From positions 1 to 23,460 of the forward strand of contig CALJDR010000038.1 of the NCBI GenBank assembly GCA_938023515.1: a stretch of 23,460 bases of DNA, written 5' to 3'. Shown here one piece after another: positions 1-7,234 of this stretch (position 1 is the first letter of the stretch; every line of letters begins with the position of its first letter). The notes beneath the pieces were generated by a model. It had not been told where the DNA came from. It did no database searches and was given only the letters and a program-made list of their open reading frames with translations. The stretch comes from an uncultured Flavobacteriales bacterium (GTDB lineage: Bacteria > Bacteroidota > Bacteroidia > Flavobacteriales > UBA1820). The position numbers and the translations under genes were made by a program.

Positions 1-49
1 ATCTACACAAGGAGTATCGTCGGCAGCGTCAGATGTGTATAAGAGACAG
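1..49 (+). other. Illumina Nextera i5 adapter and index (artefact)
   Basis: Bases 1-8 match the end of the P5 flow-cell oligo. Bases 9-16 (AAGGAGTA) match the Nextera i5 index known as S507/N507. Bases 17-49 are the 33-base Nextera Read 1 transposase adapter, ending in the Tn5 mosaic end (AGATGTGTATAAGAGACAG, bases 31-49). This is untrimmed library adapter fused to the contig end. Real genomic sequence starts at base 50, inside the GH3 gene. The mosaic end here is not evidence of a natural transposon. Confidence 0.98.
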
Positions 50-1524
50 TCCGCATACAGGCGGGAATTTTCCAACCGGGGGACTTTGTTCTGTCCGCCC
101 ATTTTGCCCCGCATTTCCATCCAGCGGTAGAAAAGCCCTTCGGGTACGACGGTCACTACCGGGCGGCGGAGCGTGATGTCGGAATAGCGTTTGGCCCGGT
201 AATCGGAGTTCAGTTCTTTCAGTTTCTCATCCAGCGCATCGGTAAAGAGTTCGATGTCGGCCGGTGGGGTCGAAAATTCTACGATCCACTCGTGTGCCCC
301 TTTCGTGCCCATTTCCATAAATACAGGCGCGGCGGTGTATTCCCGGATGCCGGCCCCGGTTTGCGAACAGGCGTATGCGAGTGCCGTATCCGCGTTTTCC
401 ATCACCAATTCTTCGCCGAACGCGTTGATGAACTGTTTGGTGCGCCCTGTGATGACAATCCGGTACGGCTCGACGGACGTAAAACGTACCGTGTCGCCGA
501 TCAGGTAGCGCCACAAGCCTCCATTGGTGGAGATGACCATCGCATAATTGACGCTTTTCTTTACTTCCCGCAGCGGTACAGCGTTCATTTTCCCGGCCAT
601 GAAATCGGTCATCGGGATGAATTCGTAGAATATCCCGTGGGAGGTCATCAGCAGCATTTCCTTGCTGTCGGGTGTATCCTGGAAAGCGAAAAAGCCTTCG
701 GAAGCGTTGTACACCTCGTAATACCGCATACCCGGGGAGGGGATCAGCCGCTGGTATATTTCTTGGTAAGGCGTGAAATTGATGCCTCCGTGCATGAACA
801 GTTCCAGATCGGGCCATACTTGCGACAGGTTGTCGGCCCCCGTTACTTCCAGTACTTTTTCCAGCATCACTAACATCCAGGAAGGCACTCCGGCCAGAGA
901 AGTGACGTTTTTCCGGATCACTTCCTCCACCATCCGGGGCATTTTCTCATTCCAGTCCGCCAAGAGGGCTGTGGAGCGTTTTGGAGTGGAATACAGGTCG
1001 GCCCATTCCGGGGTTTTGGACATCAGGATAGCCGAAAGGTCACCGGAAAGGATCTCCCCGGCGCTTTTTTGCAGGCTTCCTCCCAGCCGCAGGGCGCTTC
1101 CGGCGAATAGCCGGGAGTCCGGGTGGTTGGTCAGATACGTCGTGATCAAGTCGTATGCGGCCAGAAAATGGCATTCTTTGAGCGCTTCAAGGCTTACGGG
1201 AATGTATTTGCTCTGGGCATTGGTCGTGCCCGAGGATTTGGAAAAATAGCGGATGCGCTCCGGCCACACGATGTTTTCCTCCCCGCGCATACAGCGCTCG
1301 ATGTACGGAAAAAAATCCTCGTACCGGCGTACCGGGACGGCTTGGGAAAACTCTGCGTAACCCATGCCGGATTCTACACGGTGCTCCCGTCCGAAAGCCG
1401 TATCCGGGCATTTTTTCAGCAGATAGTCCAGTATCCGCTCCTGCTGGGCTGGTGCATGGGCGGAAAAATATTCCACCCGTTTGTAGCGGCGGCGCAGGTA
1501 ATAGGATATCAGACCATTGAGCAT
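50..1524 (-). CDS. GH3 family acyl-adenylate-forming protein (3' truncated)
   Basis: I translated this directly from the minus strand. It gives 491 codons from ATG at 1524 and is still open where the adapter begins, so the C-terminus is missing; the family is usually about 500-510 residues, so little is lost. GH3 hallmarks are visible: the phosphate-binding loop FSKSSGTTNAQSKYIPVS (residues 94-111), YYEVYNASEGFFAFQD (268-283), WRYLIGDTV (338-346), FINAFGEELV (365-374) and GGQNKVPRL (476-484). Plant GH3 enzymes conjugate amino acids to acyl hormones through acyl-adenylates. Bacterial members are common in Bacteroidota and their substrates are unknown, so only acyl-adenylate chemistry is a reasonable inference. 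It is the last gene of the holA-lipoprotein-glmM-GH3 operon, starting 21 nt after the glmM stop. Confidence 0.92.
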
Positions 1525-1545
1525 GCCTGTCGTTTTAGTTTAAAC

Positions 1546-2934
1546 TTAGCAGATCGAGCGAATGTCCGAAAGGATCGTTTCCCCCAGTCGGTCGGCTTCT
1601 TCCTGCGTTTGGGCTTCGGTATAGATGCGGATAATGGGCTCGGTGTTGCTTTTGCGCAGATGCGCCCAGCTGTGGGCAAAATCGATCTTCACTCCGTCGA
1701 TGTCGGTGATACGCTCGCGGGCGTATTTTTCTTTCATCTTTTCCAGGATGGAGTCCACGTCGATGTCCGGGGTAAGACTGATCTTGGTCTTGCTCATGAA
1801 GTAGGCCGGAAGGGCAGCCCGAAGCTCGGACATTTTCACCTTCTTTTTGGCCAGGTGGGTCAGCATCAGGGCTACGCCTACCAGGGAATCGCGCCCGTAG
1901 TGCAATTCCGGGTAGATGATCCCCCCATTGCCTTCGCCGCCGATCACGCAGTTGTTCTTCTTCATTAGGGCCACTACGTTCACTTCCCCCACAGCCGCCG
2001 CTTCGTAATGTCCCCCGTGAGCCGTTGTCACGTCGGCCAGTGCCCGCGAAGAGGATAGGTTGGAGGCGGTATTCCCTTTTTTGAGTGAAAGGATATAATC
2101 GGCTATGGCTACCAGAGTATATTCTTCCCCGAACATTTCCCCGCGCTCGTCGATAAGGGCCAGTCGGTCCACATCCGGATCGACCACGATACCGATATCG
2201 GCCTTCTTTTCGGCTACGACCCCGCATATTTGCCCCAGGTTTTCTTTCAGGGGTTCCGGATTGTGGGCGAACTGTCCGTCGGGGTGGCAGTTGAGTTCGG
2301 TGATGTCCGTCACTCCCAATGCCCGCAGCAGGGCGGGGATGGCGATTCCTCCCGTGGAATTGACCGCGTCGACTACGATCCGGAACCCAGCGGCGGCTAT
2401 AGCGGCTTTATCTACTGTAGGCAGAGCGAGAACCATTTCTATATGGCGTTCGATGCCTTTGCCGTCCGGGGTTACCTGCCCCAGGTCGTCCACTTCGGCG
2501 TATGTATAGTCGTCCGCGTCGGCCATCCGGAGCACTTCGGCCCCTTGTGCGGCGTCGAGGAATTCCCCGGAACCGTTGAGGAGTTTCAGGGCATTCCATT
2601 GTTTAGGGTTGTGGCTGGCGGTAAGGATGATGCCTCCGTCTGCCTGATGGAAAACGACCATCACTTCCACCGTCGGGGTCGTAGATAGTCCAAGGTCCAC
2701 TACGTCGATGCCCATGCCCGAAAGAGTGGCTGCTACCAGGGAATGAACCATCGGCCCGGATATGCGGGCATCCCGGCCTATTACTACTTTTAGTTTTTTC
2801 TTTCCTCTATTTTCTTTGAGCAGCCATCCGGCATAGGCGGAGGTGAATTTTACCGTATCCAGCGGGGTGAGGTTGTCCGCAGTGCGTCCTCCGATGGTCC
2901 CCCGGATCCCGGAAATAGATTTGATCAGTGGCAT
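1546..2934 (-). CDS. glmM: Phosphoglucosamine mutase (GlmM-type phosphohexomutase)
   Basis: A 462-residue alpha-D-phosphohexomutase, the usual length for the Bacteroidota GlmM type. The N-terminal KSISGIRGTIGG motif leads into GRDAR (residues 53-57). The catalytic phosphoserine lies in TASHNP (Ser107). The Mg-binding loop is DPDVDR (Asp252, 254, 256), the sugar-binding loop is GEGNGG (333-338), and the phosphate-binding loop is RKSNTEP (427-433). The last differs from the RPSGTEP seen in many relatives. GlmM interconverts glucosamine-6-phosphate and glucosamine-1-phosphate, supplying UDP-GlcNAc for peptidoglycan and LPS. A phosphomannomutase/phosphoglucomutase activity cannot be excluded from sequence. 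The ATG at 2934 gives the expected family N-terminus. The gene lies 24 nt after the lipoprotein gene and 21 nt before GH3. Confidence 0.88.
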   Translation of the reverse strand: MPLIKSISGIRGTIGGRTADNLTPLDTVKFTSAYAGWLLKENRGKKKLKVVIGRDARISGPMVHSLVAATLSGMGIDVVDLGLSTTPTVEVMVVFHQADGGIILTASHNPKQWNALKLLNGSGEFLDAAQGAEVLRMADADDYTYAEVDDLGQVTPDGKGIERHIEMVLALPTVDKAAIAAAGFRIVVDAVNSTGGIAIPALLRALGVTDITELNCHPDGQFAHNPEPLKENLGQICGVVAEKKADIGIVVDPDVDRLALIDERGEMFGEEYTLVAIADYILSLKKGNTASNLSSSRALADVTTAHGGHYEAAAVGEVNVVALMKKNNCVIGGEGNGGIIYPELHYGRDSLVGVALMLTHLAKKKVKMSELRAALPAYFMSKTKISLTPDIDVDSILEKMKEKYARERITDIDGVKIDFAHSWAHLRKSNTEPIIRIYTEAQTQEEADRLGETILSDIRSIC

Positions 2935-2958
2935 AGCCTTATCGTATTTTTTGTATCA

Positions 2959-3747
2959 TCAATAATATTCGATCGTGCGTTCCCAAGTCTGGACGATCTT
3001 CCCTTTTTCGCTTCCGGGAGAGAACCCTTCCGTCTCGCGGTACGTCCAATTACCTTGGCTGTCTGTTTCTTTGTAGTGGAATTTCTGGGACATAGTGTAA
3101 GAATCGAACATTTTGTCCTCCGAAGAGATTTTGGACAGGTTTCCGTTCTCGTCGTATTGGTACGTTTCTATGATATCAGAGTTCACTCCGTTCTGCACCG
3201 TCGTTTTTTGGGTCAGGCGTCCTTTGTTGTCGTATTTGAAATGCTGGACTTTTTTCTGGCCCTGAGGGAACAGGTCGGTTTGCTCTATCTTGTTGCCTTT
3301 TTTGTCGTATTTGAACTTTACGGTTTGCAACAGCACCCCCAAAGTATCTTTTACGGCAATGCTTTCCTTAAATCCTTTGGAATTATAGGTATAGATCTCG
3401 TGGAAAAGCAGTTTCCCCTGTTCGAAATATTGCGTTTCGGCCAACAGGGAATCCGCACCGTATGTGAATTTCTTGATGGAGGTGCCATTTTCCGAGATCA
3501 GGCGCAGGCTTTTCAGGTTGCCGTTCGGGTAGAAATCCAGGATCCTCATCAGGTCGTATTCCGTTTTTTCTTCCGTCGGGTCTTCTTCGGTAAAATTATC
3601 GGAATTCAACTGGTTGCTTACCAGTTCGGTCATCTGCTTGATTTTTCCCTTCATGCCGGATTCCTCCAGGTCGCTTCTCCGGTGAGGGGTACATCCCGCC
3701 AGAAATGCCAGGCAGGCAAATAAAGACAGGGAAAGGATTTTTTTCAT
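2959..3747 (-). CDS. YD-repeat-like lipoprotein of unknown function
   Basis: A predicted 262-residue lipoprotein. The N-terminus MKKILSLSLFACLAFLAGC is an SPII signal with lipobox LAGC, lipidated Cys19. I chose ATG 3747; an in-frame TTG two codons upstream would only add Met-Thr. The mature part carries about four to six degenerate tyrosine-rich repeats of the type YDxxGxL/K, such as KYDKKGNKIEQ, KYDNKGRLTQK and QYDENGNLSKI. These resemble the YD/RHS beta-strand repeats found in many Bacteroidota surface or periplasmic proteins. No toxin or protease domain is present. It sits between holA (13 nt upstream) and glmM (24 nt downstream), so it is probably co-transcribed with essential genes. No function can be assigned. 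It is likely outer-membrane or periplasm-anchored. Confidence 0.85.
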   Translation of the reverse strand: MKKILSLSLFACLAFLAGCTPHRRSDLEESGMKGKIKQMTELVSNQLNSDNFTEEDPTEEKTEYDLMRILDFYPNGNLKSLRLISENGTSIKKFTYGADSLLAETQYFEQGKLLFHEIYTYNSKGFKESIAVKDTLGVLLQTVKFKYDKKGNKIEQTDLFPQGQKKVQHFKYDNKGRLTQKTTVQNGVNSDIIETYQYDENGNLSKISSEDKMFDSYTMSQKFHYKETDSQGNWTYRETEGFSPGSEKGKIVQTWERTIEYY

Positions 3748-3760
3748 GGTCAATGGCTGT

Positions 3761-4771
3761 TTATAGATTCATCAATTTAAAAACCAGTTCTTTATATATA
3801 TCGGCCGGGGTAATATCCCCGGCATCCACGCCTTTGGATTTCAGGTCCGTCTCGCGCAGAACCTCTATGGCTTTTACACTCTGTTTGAGGTTGTATTGGA
3901 GGGACGCTTGTACATAATCCTTTACGAAGAAAGGATTGACGCCTAAAGCTCCTGCGGCGGCGTTGGGCGATTTGTCCGCCAGGTTGTGGTACAACACCAG
4001 TTTGGAGAAAAATCCGAATAGCACTGCCACGCTGGCCAGCGGGTTGGAATCCTTGCTCGAGGAAAAGTATTCGGCAATCCGGACGGCTCTGGCCGCATCG
4101 CGGCAGGCAATAGCTTTCTGGAACTCGAAATTGTTGAAGTTCCTCGATATTCCGATATATTTTTCTACGTCTTCGGGGTGCAGCTCCGTCCCCCGGGGGA
4201 TCACGATGGATAATTTTTGGATCTCTGAAGCGATACGCCCCAAGTCAGCGCCCAGGCTTTCGACCAGCATCAGCATGGCTTTCCCGGTCAATGTCAGTCC
4301 GTACAGCGCCAATTGCTCCTTGATAAAAGCCGGGATATCGCTCTCGTATACCCGCGGGCTTTCGAATACTACGCCTTTTTTTTGGATCTCTTTGTATAGG
4401 GTCTTTCGTTTGTCCATGTTCTTGCCTTTGTAGGAAAGCACCAGGACGGTCGTAGGGGAGGGGGAGCTTATATAAGGGAGGAGTTTGTCAATCTTCGAGT
4501 CCAGCGCCTGGGCTTCCCGTACGATGACCGCCTGCCGGTCGGCTCCCATTGGAAAACGGGCAGCGATGTCCATGATCTCGCCTATGTGGGTCGAAGCGCC
4601 GTAAAGAACAGTTTGATTGAAAGCCCGGTCTTCTTCCGGGAGCAGGTTGTCCTCCAGAAAGGAGGTGAGGGTTTCGATGAAAAAAGGTTCTTCACCCATC
4701 AACAGGTAGACCGGGGCCGGGGATACCGGAATGTCTTTTTTTATCTGGGCGATCTGTAGATCCTGTTTCAT
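3761..4771 (-). CDS. holA: DNA polymerase III subunit delta
   Basis: A 336-residue protein with the HolA signature near the N-terminus: PVYLLMGEEPFFIETL (about residues 20-35), followed by the delta-subunit AAA+-like fold without a usable Walker A. Delta is the clamp-loader wrench that opens the beta sliding clamp; it acts with gamma/tau (DnaX) and delta-prime in the cytoplasm. The length matches the family (about 330-345). ATG 4771 gives the normal start. It is the first gene of the minus-strand operon ending in GH3 and is divergent from the HSDR_N-like gene, with 45 nt between the start codons. I see no good -33/-7 promoter for it in that short gap. Confidence 0.93.
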   Translation of the reverse strand: MKQDLQIAQIKKDIPVSPAPVYLLMGEEPFFIETLTSFLEDNLLPEEDRAFNQTVLYGASTHIGEIMDIAARFPMGADRQAVIVREAQALDSKIDKLLPYISSPSPTTVLVLSYKGKNMDKRKTLYKEIQKKGVVFESPRVYESDIPAFIKEQLALYGLTLTGKAMLMLVESLGADLGRIASEIQKLSIVIPRGTELHPEDVEKYIGISRNFNNFEFQKAIACRDAARAVRIAEYFSSSKDSNPLASVAVLFGFFSKLVLYHNLADKSPNAAAGALGVNPFFVKDYVQASLQYNLKQSVKAIEVLRETDLKSKGVDAGDITPADIYKELVFKLMNL

Positions 4772-4781
4772 CGTTTTTTGT

Positions 4782-4789
4782 TACCTTTG
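4782..4789 (+). promoter_or_regulatory. Bacteroidota -7 box upstream of the HSDR_N-like gene
   Basis: TACCTTTG is a perfect match to the Bacteroidota -7 element TAnnTTTG. No convincing -33 TTTG lies 18-21 nt upstream. A start about 7 nt after the box leaves a leader of roughly 20 nt to the GTG at 4817. This argues against the in-frame TTG codons at 4778 and 4787 as starts, because they lie before or inside the box. Confidence 0.55.
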
Positions 4790-4816
4790 CTTCTGCGTAA
4801 AATAAACAGAATCACT

Positions 4817-5278
4817 GTGCAGAAGCTGAATTTGCCGGAATATTCTTTTGAGGTCAAAAGTAGTGAAAAAGGCGCGTATATTCTAGATGGTATCCGAAAA
4901 AAATACGTCCGGCTTACTCCCGAGGAATGGGTCCGACAAAATTTCATTATGTACCTGCTCCGGGAAAAAGGATATCCGGCAGCCCGGATGGCGGTCGAAA
5001 GGAAACTCAAAGGCCCCGGTCTGGTGCGCCGTACTGACATAGTACTGTACGACCGGCAGGGACGCCCGGATATTTTGGTGGAATGCAAAGCGCCGTCGGT
5101 GCCCATTACGCAGGAAGTGATGGACCAGGCAGTGCGGTACAATATGGAACTCGAAGGACGGATTATCTGCCTGACGAATGGCTTGAAACATGTATATGCT
5201 ATGCTGGACCATGTGAATAAAAAGTTCACCTATTTAAGGGAACTTCCTGATTACATGCTTAATATCCCTTCCGAGTGA
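4817..5278 (+). CDS. HSDR_N-like PD-(D/E)XK nuclease-fold protein
   Basis: The 153-residue product, read from GTG 4817, resembles the stand-alone 'type I restriction enzyme R protein N-terminus' family (HSDR_N_2 type) widespread in Bacteroidota. After QKLNLPEYSFEVK comes an IRKKYVRLTPEEWVRQ segment typical of this group. The nuclease-like core then has RTDIVLYDRQGRPDILVECKAP, in which Asp74 or Asp85 with Glu89 and Lys91 (E-C-K) fits the PD-(D/E)XK pattern. No helicase, HsdM or HsdS gene is adjacent, so this is not a restriction system. The gene is divergent from holA. A DNA-related role is possible but unproven. GTG is chosen over upstream TTG codons because of homologue-like N-terminal sequence and the promoter box at 4782. 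Confidence 0.8.
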   Translation: MQKLNLPEYSFEVKSSEKGAYILDGIRKKYVRLTPEEWVRQNFIMYLLREKGYPAARMAVERKLKGPGLVRRTDIVLYDRQGRPDILVECKAPSVPITQEVMDQAVRYNMELEGRIICLTNGLKHVYAMLDHVNKKFTYLRELPDYMLNIPSE

Positions 5279-5324
5279 CAGGCGTAAAAAGCGGTGTTTT
5301 TTTGCCCAAAAAATTGTTTCTACG

Positions 5325-5356
5325 TTTGGCCGAGTGATAAATAATTCGTTACTTTG
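5325..5356 (+). promoter_or_regulatory. Promoter of the rpmB-rpmG operon
   Basis: TTTG (5325-5328), then 20 nt, then TTACTTTG (5349-5356), one base off TAnnTTTG. Spacing and sequence fit the -33/-7 promoter of the Bacteroidota primary sigma factor. The transcription start would fall near 5363, giving a leader of about 50 nt before rpmB. Confidence 0.7.
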
Positions 5357-5412
5357 CGCTCTGCAAACTTGTAGCACAGGATCAAGGAATAAAAGTATAA
5401 AAGAATAAAAAG

Positions 5413-5649
5413 ATGTCAAAAATTTGTGATCTTACCGGTAAAACGGCATTGGTGGGAAACAACGTATCCCACGCTATGAATAAGACCAAGCGCAGGTTCA
5501 ACATCAACCTGAGGAAGAAGCGTTTTTATATCCCGGAAGAAGACCGTTGGATAACGCTTAAGGTATGCGCCAAGGCTCTTAAAACCATCGACAAGAAAGG
5601 GATTTACAACGTCCTTCTCGAAGTGGAGAAAAAAGGCTACATCAAATAA
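5413..5649 (+). CDS. rpmB: 50S ribosomal protein L28
   Basis: A 78-residue bL28 protein. It has the family N-terminus SKICDLTGKTALVGNNVSHAMNK (residues 2-24) followed by the basic TKRRFNINLRKKRFYIP segment, and ends LLEVEKKGYIK. It is a structural protein of the large ribosomal subunit. The ATG at 5413 is the only sensible start. It is the first gene of the rpmB-rpmG-DUF4295 operon, 49 nt before rpmG, behind the promoter at 5325-5356. Only one of the cysteines of the zinc-binding form is present, so this is a zinc-independent type. Confidence 0.97.
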   Translation: MSKICDLTGKTALVGNNVSHAMNKTKRRFNINLRKKRFYIPEEDRWITLKVCAKALKTIDKKGIYNVLLEVEKKGYIK

Positions 5650-5698
5650 GCGAAAGCCGTCATTTAAGTTTTAACAACAGCAAAAAATTATATAGCAA

Positions 5699-5887
5699 AT
5701 GGCTAAGAAAGCAAAAGGCAACCGCGTACAGGTCATCCTGGAGTGCACAGAGCACAAGGCATCGGGTATGCCGGGTACTTCTCGCTATATCACGACCAAG
5801 AACAAGAAGAACACTCCCGACCGTCTGGAACTCAAGAAGTACAATCCGATACTTCGCCGTTACACCATACACAAGGAGATAAAATAA
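5699..5887 (+). CDS. rpmG: 50S ribosomal protein L33
   Basis: A 62-residue bL33 protein, starting MAKKAKGNRVQVILECTEHK and ending LKKYNPILRRYTIHKEIK, both diagnostic of L33. The CxxC pairs of the zinc-binding form are absent: a single Cys occurs in LECTEH, so this is the zinc-free form. It is a component of the large subunit near the E site. It follows rpmB by 49 nt and precedes the DUF4295 gene by 22 nt, in the order usual for Bacteroidota. Confidence 0.97.
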   Translation: MAKKAKGNRVQVILECTEHKASGMPGTSRYITTKNKKNTPDRLELKKYNPILRRYTIHKEIK

Positions 5888-5909
5888 ACAGCTAAAACAC
5901 TGTAAGAAA

Positions 5910-6062
5910 ATGGCAAAGAAAGTCGTCGCAACACTCCAGACATCCACCAAGAAACTTACGAAGGTTATCAAGATGGTCAAGTCTCCCAAAACGGGCGCTT
6001 ACACTTTCGTGGAGAAAGTAATGCCCGGGGACGACGTGGACGCCTGGCTCAAGAGCAAGTAA
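5910..6062 (+). CDS. DUF4295 family small basic protein (possible ribosomal protein)
   Basis: A 50-codon gene, translated directly: it starts MAKKVVATLQTSTKKLTKV, continues IKMVKSPKTGAYTFVEKVM and ends DAWLKSK. This matches the DUF4295 family, restricted to Bacteroidota and nearly always found directly after rpmG. The composition is lysine-rich, as expected for a ribosome-bound protein. A Bacteroidota-specific ribosomal protein named bL38 has been reported from a Flavobacterium ribosome structure. I believe this family is that protein, but I am recalling this and have not checked it. The gene starts 22 nt after rpmG and is followed by a strong terminator, so it closes the ribosomal operon. 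Confidence 0.9.
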   Translation: MAKKVVATLQTSTKKLTKVIKMVKSPKTGAYTFVEKVMPGDDVDAWLKSK

Positions 6063-6093
6063 GGTTTTCGCGCGAAAGCGTTACGCATAAAAC

Positions 6094-6125
6094 AAAGCCG
6101 CTTATGGAAAGTAAGCGGCTTTTTG
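6094..6125 (+). terminator. Rho-independent terminator of the rpmB operon
   Basis: A perfect 11-bp stem (6094-6104 with 6112-6122) around AAGCCGCTTA, with a 7-nt loop TGGAAAG, running into a T tract ending at 6124. It lies 31 nt after the DUF4295 stop and separates the ribosomal operon from ftsY. Confidence 0.93.
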
Positions 6126-6137
6126 TCGTATTTTTGC

Positions 6138-6145
6138 TACCTTTG
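6138..6145 (+). promoter_or_regulatory. -7 box of the ftsY promoter
   Basis: TACCTTTG matches TAnnTTTG exactly. It sits 13 nt after the terminator T tract and 31 nt before the ftsY ATG. A good -33 TTTG at the standard distance is not visible; that region is occupied by the terminator stem. Confidence 0.6.
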
Positions 6146-6176
6146 GGATCAGAGTAAAGAAAAGGAAAAATAAAGC

Positions 6177-7169
6177 ATGGGAATATTCGGAAAGTTATTT
6201 TCTTCGGACAAAAAGGAGGATAGCCGGCAGGAAGAGGCTTCTTCCCGCGAAGCTTTGGAAAAAGGCCTGGAGAAGACCAAGACCTCGTTCTTCGATAAAA
6301 TAAAACGTTTTGTAGCTGCCCGGGACACCATCGATGACGAAGTGCTGGACGAGCTCGAAATGGCCCTTATATCCTCCGATGTAGGTATAGATACGACTCT
6401 GAAGATTATAGACCGCGTAAAGGATAGGGTGGAACGCGACAAGTACCTCGGTTCGGACGAACTGGACCGGATCCTGCGCGAAGAGGTCGGTGCGTTACTT
6501 ACCGAAAATAACTCCGGTAAACCGGTCGATTTTTCCATTGAGCGTCCCGATGGCAATCCGTACGTGATGATGGTTGTAGGAGTGAACGGTGTGGGAAAAA
6601 CGACCACTATTGGCAAATTAGCCTCCCAATTTACCCGTCACGGATATAAAGTCGTGCTGGGGGCTGCGGATACGTTCCGGGCGGCAGCCATAGACCAATT
6701 GGCCGTATGGGCCGAGAGGGCGGGAGTGCCTATGGTTCGCCAGCAGATGGGCTCCGATCCCGCCTCTGTGGCGTTCGATGCTGTTTCTTCGGGCAAAGCC
6801 CAGGGAGCGGACATAGTGATCATCGATACGGCGGGCCGGCTCCACAATAAAGTCAACCTTATGACCGAATTGGGAAAGATCAAACGGGTGATGCAAAAAG
6901 TCGTTCCCAATGCACCGCACGAAGTCCTTCTGGTTCTTGATGGTTCGACCGGGCAGAATGCTTTCGAACAGGCCAAACAGTTCTCTGCCGTGACTGATAT
7001 TACGGCTCTGGCTGTCACCAAACTGGACGGTACGGCCAAAGGCGGCGTCGTGATCGGTATTTCGGATCAACTGAAAGTCCCCGTGAAATACATCGGAGTG
7101 GGCGAGGGGGTCGACCACTTGCAGGCTTTCGACAAGCAAGCGTTCGTGGAAAGCTTCTTTAGCCGTTAA
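6177..7169 (+). CDS. ftsY: Signal recognition particle receptor FtsY
   Basis: A 330-residue SRP-type GTPase. The short charged N-terminal region (about residues 10-45) leads to the N domain (50-120) and the G domain: P-loop GVNGVGKTT (135-143), DTFRAAA (165-171), DTAGR (217-221) and TKLDGTAKGG (281-290). FtsY receives SRP-bound ribosomes at the inner membrane and hands nascent membrane proteins to SecYEG. The short A domain is normal outside Enterobacteria; MGIFGKLF may act as an amphipathic membrane anchor. It has its own -7 box (6138) and a terminator directly after it. Its neighbours L28/L33/DUF4295 keep it in a translation-related block. Confidence 0.97.
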   Translation: MGIFGKLFSSDKKEDSRQEEASSREALEKGLEKTKTSFFDKIKRFVAARDTIDDEVLDELEMALISSDVGIDTTLKIIDRVKDRVERDKYLGSDELDRILREEVGALLTENNSGKPVDFSIERPDGNPYVMMVVGVNGVGKTTTIGKLASQFTRHGYKVVLGAADTFRAAAIDQLAVWAERAGVPMVRQQMGSDPASVAFDAVSSGKAQGADIVIIDTAGRLHNKVNLMTELGKIKRVMQKVVPNAPHEVLLVLDGSTGQNAFEQAKQFSAVTDITALAVTKLDGTAKGGVVIGISDQLKVPVKYIGVGEGVDHLQAFDKQAFVESFFSR

Positions 7170-7187
7170 TATCGATATTCAAAATAG

Positions 7188-7215
7188 AAAAGGAAGGCTT
7201 GACGGCCTTCCTTTT
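7188..7215. terminator. Bidirectional terminator between ftsY and the GNAT gene
   Basis: An 11-bp stem (7188-7198 with 7205-7215) of AAAAGGAAGGC type with a 6-nt loop TTGACG, flanked by A-rich sequence on the left and T-rich on the right. It can therefore stop both ftsY (plus) and the convergent acetyltransferase gene (minus, stop at 7235). Confidence 0.9.
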
Positions 7216-7234
7216 TTGTTATAGATGAATTCGG

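Noticed and set aside
31..49. Tn5 mosaic end suggesting a transposon
   Set aside because: It is part of the Nextera adapter with its index in front, so a laboratory artefact.
1123..1968. Plus-strand open frame opposite GH3 and glmM
   Set aside because: It is antisense to two well-supported genes and has no recognisable domain; high-GC third positions make such shadows common.
4778..4816. Upstream TTG starts for the HSDR_N-like gene
   Set aside because: They lie before or inside the TACCTTTG promoter box and add a stretch unlike the family N-terminus.
4817..5278. A restriction-modification or defence island
   Set aside because: Only an HSDR_N-like domain is present; no methylase, specificity or motor gene lies within the window.
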